A stretch of 64,000 bases of DNA from Tolypeutes matacus. Lineage: Eukaryota > Chordata > Mammalia > Cingulata > Chlamyphoridae. Both the position numbers and the translations under genes were made by a program. The DNA lies in the NCBI GenBank assembly GCA_026826555.1, contig JAKSZT010054457.1, forward strand, positions 8,967,198-9,031,197. The letters run 5' to 3'. The notes beneath the pieces are model-generated. The model was not told the DNA's origin. It was given only the letters and a program-made list of their open reading frames with translations, and did no database searches. The first letter of the stretch is position 1; each line of letters begins with the position of its first letter. This document shows positions 58,130 through 64,000 of this stretch, piece after piece.

Positions 58130-60620
58130 AAGGAGAACTTCATGACCCATAAACAGGAAGTTATTAAGAAGATAGACACTGTTTCTTAGAGGCCTAGAGA
58201 TCAGTGTTAGCAAGAACTTCAAAGCAGTGATGATAAATATGTTTAAAATAATAAAGGGAATTATGTTTAAAGAATCAAAAGACAGTATTATTAGAATGAC
58301 TCATAAAATAAAAATAAAGATAGTTCTTGAAAATTCGGAAACACTGGAATTGATAAATATAACTGAATTTTTATATAGGTACTTAGATGCACTCAACAGC
58401 ATATTTAATCTAGCAGAAGAAAGAATTAATAGACTTGAAAATAGATCAATAGAGATTAAGATGAAACCTGAAAGAAAATGGAAAAAATGAGCAGAGACCT
58501 GTGGGGCACCAAGGATCACACTGACATGCTTAATGGGAATTACAGAAGGAGAGAAGAGAGGGGGAAAAGGGCAGAAATAATACTTGACAGAATAAGGGCT
58601 GAAAAGTTCCCAAATATGATGAAACACATTAATACATACATCCAAATACTTCTACAAAAATCCAAGTATGATTATCACAAAGGGATCCAACATGGCCACA
58701 TCATTAAACTGGTAAAAGAAAGAAAGAAAATCTTGAAAGCAGGAAAACTCTTCAGGATATAAGGAAATTACATCAAACAATAATTCAAATCCACATGAAG
58801 AAATACAGAATGAGGGAAATGTTGACATGTAGATAAATTAAAAAGACTGCACACGTATATTTTTCTCTTTTGTTCTGTTAACTGATTTAAAATAAATTTA
58901 ACAAAAATTACAAAACTGCATTTTGGCCTACAACATGTAAAGTTGTAATACCATGAAAATAATAGTGTGACAATGAATTGTTGCAGGATAGCCTCTAATT
59001 TTATTGAAATTAGGTTACTATTGAACCATTTTAATTTAAGATGTATATTGTAATGCCCATTACATTACATTATGTTGTAATGCCCATTTCAACAATATAA
59101 AGATAAATCAATATTGTAATAAAAATCCAAGAAAAGAATTAAAATTGTTTATTAAGTTAGATGTAATTTAGATTAAAGAAGGCATAAGATAAGCAATGCA
59201 GGAGCTACAGCATACAATATATAGAAAACAAATAACAGAATGAAACATGTAAATCTTACTGTATTTTAATTACATTAAGTTCAATTGGATTAAAATTCCA
59301 CTCAAAATGCAGAGATTAACAAATTAGATTCAAAAAGGATCTAAGTGCATGTTATCTATGAGAAATACACTTTAGATTCACAGACAAAAATGAATTTAAA
59401 GGCAAAGGATAGAAAATTACATACCATATAAGTAGCAACCATGAAAGAGCAGAGGTGACTGTAATTATAGGAGACACAATAGACTTAAGATAATGTTACT
59501 AGAGGCAAAGTGGGTATGTTTAGTAATGATAAAAGAGTCAATTCATTGAGATAATATAACAGTTACAAATTCACAAATACATATGAATCAAATGATGGAG
59601 CCAAAAAATACATGAGGCAAAAAGGTATAAAATTGAAGGGAGAGTGGGAAGCGGCTGTGGCTCAATCAGTAGGGCTCCTGTTTACCATATGGGAGGCCCC
59701 GGGTTCGGTTCCCAGGGCCTCCTGGTGAAGGCAAGCCTGCCCACACGGCGTGGTTAGCTGACCCAGTGAGCACAAGCAGTGAGGGGGGGATAAATGAATA
59801 AATAAATAAAATCTTAAAAAAAAAAAAATTGAAGGGAGAAAGGGACAATTTAGGAATAATTGGTGGAGACTTTAATACCTCCTCTCATTAGTAGATAGAA
59901 CAACTAGAAATAAGCAAGAATACAGAGCACAGAATTTAGAAAGGGTGAAGTAAAACTGTTTTTTTTCACTGTCTATTGATACTCCATATAGACAATTCTA
60001 AGGAATTTAGTAAATGTGTAGAACCAATGAATTTAGCATAGTTCAGGGGGGAAATATCAATATGCAAAATTTATATCTATTTCTCCATATCAAGAGCTAT
60101 TAATCAGAAAATGAAATTAAGAAAACAGTTACATTGACAATGACATCCAAAAGAATAAAATTGTTAGAAATAAATTTAACAAAAATGTGCAAAACTTGTA
60201 CACTAAAAACTACTTTAACTTTACTTAGAGAAATTAAATTTCTAAATAAAGGGAGATATGTAATATATATGGTTAGGAGACTCAAAATTTTTGAGAGACT
60301 AATTCACCTCAAAATCATCAATAGATTCAAGTGCAATCACTTTTAATATCACAGCAGTCTTTTTGTAGATATTGTCAACATAATTCTAAAATTCTTTGGA
60401 AGTGCAGAACTAGAATAGTTATTATAATTTTTAAATGAGGGAAAAAGTTAGAGAACTTACACGAACTGTTTTCAAAACTTACTATAAAATTAAAGTAATT
60501 GAGAGAGTGTCATTGTCATAAATATAGCCACAGAACAATGGAAATGACTTAAGATTGTGAATTAAAGCTATTATATTTGTTTGACAATTGTTTTGTGTCA
60601 AAGGTTCCAGGTAATTCAGT
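58130..60620 (+). mobile_element. Old L1-type element, second copy, interrupted by a SINE
   Basis: The order is as in the 46-48.8 kb copy. First comes the coiled-coil-like part near 58380-58480 (RINRLENRSIEIK frame) and the 'cacatccaaatactt' part. The ORF2 endonuclease region at about 59280-59940 follows. An ORF2 part at 60070-60530 ('aaatgaaattaagaaaacag', 'ttgtacactaaaaactact') completes it. It is interrupted at 59644 by a SINE. The short open frames at 58227-58762 are L1 residue, not host genes. Confidence 0.7.
59644..59826 (+). mobile_element. tRNA-derived DAS-type SINE with 13-bp target-site duplication
   Basis: The head GGGAAGCGGCTGTGGCTCAA, B-box-like GGGTTCGGTTCCC and body are the same as in the 19.9-kb copy. 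The tail has (AAAT)n and an A-run. The duplication aattgaagggaga lies at 59631-59643 and 59827-59839. Confidence 0.9.
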
Positions 60621-60824
60621 GAGGAATTTTTGGCCTTACCCAAAACATGGTATGATTTCCCTTATTCCTAAATAATATAGGTTTCAAATAGACCTTGAAA
60701 AACTTTGGGAACTTATATTATCTGGCTGAAATATTTATTTCTACTTAAGTAAAGAAGTGTACAGAAAAGCAGAAATGGAAGTGTTGTTGTTCAGAAAAAG
60801 AGGAAAATATAGAAAAATTAATCT

Positions 60825-60960
60825 GGGGGAGCAGATATGGTTTAAGTGGTTGAATACCTGCTTCCCACATGGAAGGTCCTTGATTTGGTCCCCAGTGACT
60901 CCTAACAAAAACAAAAACAAATAAACAAACAAAAAACAACAAGCTAAGAAACGAAAAAAC
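60825..60960 (+). mobile_element. tRNA-derived SINE, first of a tandem pair
   Basis: The head GGGGAGCAGATATGGTTTAA, a diverged B-box segment (GATTTGGTCCCC) and a long (AAAC)n tail are seen. Confidence 0.72.
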
Positions 60961-60966
60961 CAAATC

Positions 60967-61050
60967 AGGGGATGCAATGTGGCTCTGTGGTTGATCATCT
61001 GCTTCCCTATATGAAGTCTAGGGCTCAATTTCCAACCCCAGTACCTCAAA
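60967..61050 (+). mobile_element. tRNA-derived SINE, second of a tandem pair
   Basis: The head GGGGATGCAATGTGGCTCTG is followed by a B-box-like GGGCTCAATTTCC and a short A-tail. The outer flanks of the pair share aaattaatct (about 60815-60824 and 61051-61060), and no repeat separates the two units. Confidence 0.65.
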
Positions 61051-61154
61051 AAATTAATCTGATCAAATATTTCTACATTCTGATGTTATAATAAGACAGG
61101 CAGAATATTAAGCAAGTATTCTTGTATCTATCTTCACAGTTGAATATTAAGATA

Positions 61155-62101
61155 TTAAGTGGGAATTTTGCATAGAGTAGTTAAGACTCTTTTTAAAGCA
61201 TCTTTTACTTCTTTGTTCCTCAGGCTGTAGATCAATGGATTCAACATAGGGATAACCAAGGTGTAAAACACAGAGGCCATTTTGTCAATATTAAAAGTAT
61301 GGCTGGATTTGGGTTGCAGGTAAGTAAACAATAGGGTACCATAAAACACAACCACCACTGTCAGATGGGAACCATACGTAGAGGAGGCTTTGTACCTCCC
61401 CTCAGCTGAGTTCATTCTGACAATGGCCACAAGAATAAATAAGTAAGATACAAGAATAATTAACAGGGAAGAGAGCAAATTACAGCCTAAAAACATCAAA
61501 ATGATCAGTTCTAATTCATGTGTGCCAGAAAAAGAGTACGGATATAAGAGGGGGCAATTACCATAAAAATAGCTGATGATGTTAGAGCCACAAAAAGACA
61601 ATGTAAATAAGTTAATTGTGAGAAATAGGGATAAAAATGTGCAGTAGAGATATGGAATAAATACCAACACCCACATACTTTCTCTGATATGATGACCACA
61701 TAGAGAAGAGGTTTGCAGAAGGCCACATAGCAATCGTAGGCCATTGCTGAAAGAATAAACAGTTCACAGATGGTGAAAATTTCAAAGGTTGCTAGCTAAG
61801 TGACATAACAATTATAAGAAATTGTATTATTTTTCACAAAAAAGTTTACCATCATTTTTGGACCAACAACAGTGGAATATCCAAGATCAGTAATGGACAA
61901 ATATCTAAGGAAAAAAGTACATGGGTGTGTAGAGTTTGGAATCCAAACAGGTTAAAATAATCATGCCCAGATTGCCTATCACTGTGACCAAGTACATGAT
62001 AAGAAAGGTTGCAAAAAGGGGGGCCTTCAGCCCAGGTCCGTGATACCCATGAGAGTAAATTCAGTCAGTTGGGTCACTGCAGTATGATTCTGTTTTTCCA
62101 T
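61155..62101 (-). pseudogene. OR8K1: Olfactory receptor pseudogene, OR8K1 ortholog type
   Basis: From ATG at 62099-62101 it reads [20 protein letters not shown] with an NHT sequon. A frameshift follows within ITD-LGLKAPLF; then come TM1 ([12 protein letters not shown]) and TM2 ([10 protein letters not shown]), where the frame shifts again. A TAG interrupts after ISYNCYVT. TM3 reads [15 protein letters not shown] (the DRY Arg is Cys). Another frameshift follows, and from about 61700 the last frame is open to 61155: [20 protein letters not shown]5 [14 protein letters not shown]6 KASSTYGSH (Cys to Tyr), TM7 [12 protein letters not shown] and [14 protein letters not shown]. This C-terminal pattern is that of OR8K1. 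It lies at the outer end of the minus-strand OR8 block. Confidence 0.9.
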
Positions 62102-62785
62102 ATGGATCATCTTGGGAACCTGTGTAAGGCATAAAATCAATACTTGTTGTAGTTGACATGCTATCTCTGAGAGAACATAGAACATAGTGTACAAGCTCTT
62201 GGTTCCTCTGTCTCAATATCTATATAGAGATTCCTCCATCCATCAGGCCAAAACTACACACATCAAGACTCAATTCATTGAAACTTTGGTCAAGTATGCC
62301 TTAGAAGGACAAACTATTTTGATGTGGCTGTTTTGAGTCCTCTATGATGACTTTGTTCTATTCAGCTCAAGTAGTTTTAAATATGTCAATAGGAATATCT
62401 ATTATATTTTAGCTTTTAAAAATTTCAAGTAATTTGTAAAACAGACATAAAGGGACTTTACAAACTCATGGTGCAATGAGGAATCAGGTGGTGTTTAGGA
62501 AACCTCTGACCATTAAATATGGGTTTTCATAATTCTCACTATGAATTCATTTTAAAGCAATGCAAAATCTATTGCTATAATATGCTAATTTTAGAGTTTT
62601 GTTACTAATGTCATAGTCTGCCTTTGTCTCATCTGCCTTTTGTTTCTGCAAATTGATAATTTTTCACAGTGGTCCTGCAATCATACATATCTCTTCTCCA
62701 CACAAAGGACCTGACCATTCTGATTATACTTGAAACTTAATGGAGATTTATGTAAAGAGGCTGAGCTGAAAGAACAATGCAAATT
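62102..62785. other. AT-rich intergenic DNA, no gene seen
   Basis: No OR-like frame, splice-site pair or repeat recognised upstream of the OR8K1-type pseudogene. Confidence 0.4.
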
Positions 62786-62789
62786 AATT

Positions 62790-63000
62790 GATACCACTCA
62801 CTGAGGTCACATTATGTGTGAGGTACATTTTAAAACACTTTCCATTAACTCAGGAGATCCACACAATAACAATAGGAAGTAGGTAGTGTTTCTATCCTCA
62901 TTTGAAAGTTGGGAAATTGAGGCACAGTCTGTTAAATAGTTTAACTTAGATAACTGAGCTAATAAGTGGTGGAGTCACAATTCAAATACAAGAGTTCTGC
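62790..63000 (+). repeat. MIR-type SINE
   Basis: The segments 'ttatgtgtgaggtacatttt', 'gaaagttgggaaattgaggc' and 'gagctaataagtggtggagt' match MIR in plus orientation. Confidence 0.62.
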
Positions 63001-63835
63001 CTTGAAAACATATTTTTATAAATCTGACATTCTGCCTCTCCATTAAAGGTGAACTGAGTAGAGAGAAACTAAAAGAGCTGGACCAGAGGACATCAGGGAA
63101 ATAAGGTAGACCAAGACCACTTTTTAAATGGGTGACTGAAGCAAGCTCATTTGAAAAAAAGTTATTGTAATCAAAACACAGCACAGATTATCAGGGGCTT
63201 TATAACAAATCAATCCTGATTATTAATTATTTTGATGAAAGAAAAATATATTTCAAAAGAAGAAGCAATTTTGCAGAGCATAAACCCTTCAAGATATTCA
63301 AGGATATTTGTGGATGGCGGGTTTAAGCTGCATATCCAGCAGAAGTCTCCAAGACCAATGTTTTATACTCACCTTAATGGAGTATCACACTTGTCTTCCT
63401 TTAGTTTTAATCCTTATTGTTTCAGGAAAGATATAAGTGTTTTTCTAGCCCCTTGAGACTCATTTTCTTAAAGTTTTGTTTTGAATCAAGGATAAACACA
63501 TTGCACATAATTACCTCAAGAGAGAGTGCCTTAGATATCTATTTCTTATTATTTGAAAATCCCATTATGAAAAAGTCAAAAGTATTTTGTACCTGTGTTT
63601 AACTGAATAATAAATTACAAAATATCACCAAACACTGGACATCAGAAATATGCTTCCATTTGTAACTCAGTTATACAATATCATAAACAGAGTAGGTGTA
63701 CTACACACAAACTCTCTTTCTTTCTCTCTCTCTCTCTCATATACACACACAAACACAATACATGAAAAAAATTTAAAAATGACTTCCCAAAAAGAGATTA
63801 TGCAATATTTGACATGCGACTTCCATTTAAAAAAG
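63001..63835. other. Intergenic DNA with CT/CA microsatellite
   Basis: A (TC)n then (AC)n tract lies at about 63715-63757. No gene was seen. Confidence 0.45.
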
Positions 63836-64000
63836 TAGATATTTTTCTGGATATAGAATTGTAAGATGACATAAGACAATATCTTATGATTCATATTGCT
63901 TATGTCAAGAAATTTGTGGTCATTCTTTCTTTGTCCCTGTCTATTTAATGTCTTTTATCTCTGGATGCTTTTAAGGATTTTTTTTAGAATAGGTTTTTAG
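63836..64000 (-). mobile_element. Old L1 fragment running off the right edge
   Basis: Read on the minus strand it is the same part of the old L1 as in the 47.3-kb copy (plus strand of window: 'tttctggatatagaattgta', 'aagaaatttgtggtcattct'). Confidence 0.5.

Noticed and set aside
59644..59720. tRNA gene call suggested by the A/B-box-like head
   Set aside because: It belongs to a repeated SINE with tail and target-site duplication; same for 19.9, 40.1, 42.0, 47.1 and 60.8 kb.
1..64000. CRISPR arrays, operons, bacterial-type promoters, new multi-gene system
   Set aside because: The window is mammalian; no regularly spaced repeats or gene sets of that kind were seen. The notable signals are retrotransposition and pseudogene decay.

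Overview
This is mammalian nuclear DNA from part of a class II olfactory receptor (OR) gene cluster. The tRNA-derived SINEs (for example at 19.9 kb, 47.1 kb and 59.6 kb) have the DAS-SINE look known from armadillos. A recurrent LINE-1 3' end and several LTR types also fit a xenarthran, most likely Dasypus. The species call is inference from remembered repeats; no search was run. The DNA is AT-rich and densely filled with retroelements.

Layout: L1 ORF2 debris on the minus strand (1-0.56 kb); a 2.65-kb CDCA7 retropseudogene (2.9-5.5 kb); about 8 kb of L2, MIR and L1 fragments; an OR5R1-type pseudogene on the plus strand (14.0-15.0 kb); two decayed minus-strand OR pseudogenes of one subfamily, OR5AL-like (20.3-21.2 and 30.1-31.1 kb), separated by MaLR and ERV1-like LTRs and L1 ends; one intact OR8U gene on the minus strand (35.6-36.6 kb); a CpG-rich solo LTR (38.2-38.8 kb); an L1/SINE composite (40.3-42.0 kb); an old L1 on the plus strand carrying a solo LTR and a SINE (46.0-48.8 kb); a chimeric RPL10 retropseudogene (49.1-49.7 kb); a broken second OR8U copy (50.0-51.0 kb); a second old L1 (58.1-60.6 kb); and an OR8K1-type pseudogene (61.2-62.1 kb).

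The order OR5R1 (opposite strand) - OR5AL-like - OR8U - OR8K matches my recollection of the human 11q12 segment, so this looks like an orthologous stretch. Of six OR loci only one keeps a complete reading frame. The three GC-rich islands I can explain are retrotransposed: two mRNA retrocopies and one LTR. A fourth, milder one (18.6-19.1 kb) is unexplained.

I see no operon, CRISPR array, functional tRNA/rRNA gene or new multi-gene system. The most interesting features are molecular scars: a TA microsatellite seeded by OR codons that caused a frameshift, a shared stop codon in two pseudogenes, a chimeric retropseudogene, and composite retroelement insertions.
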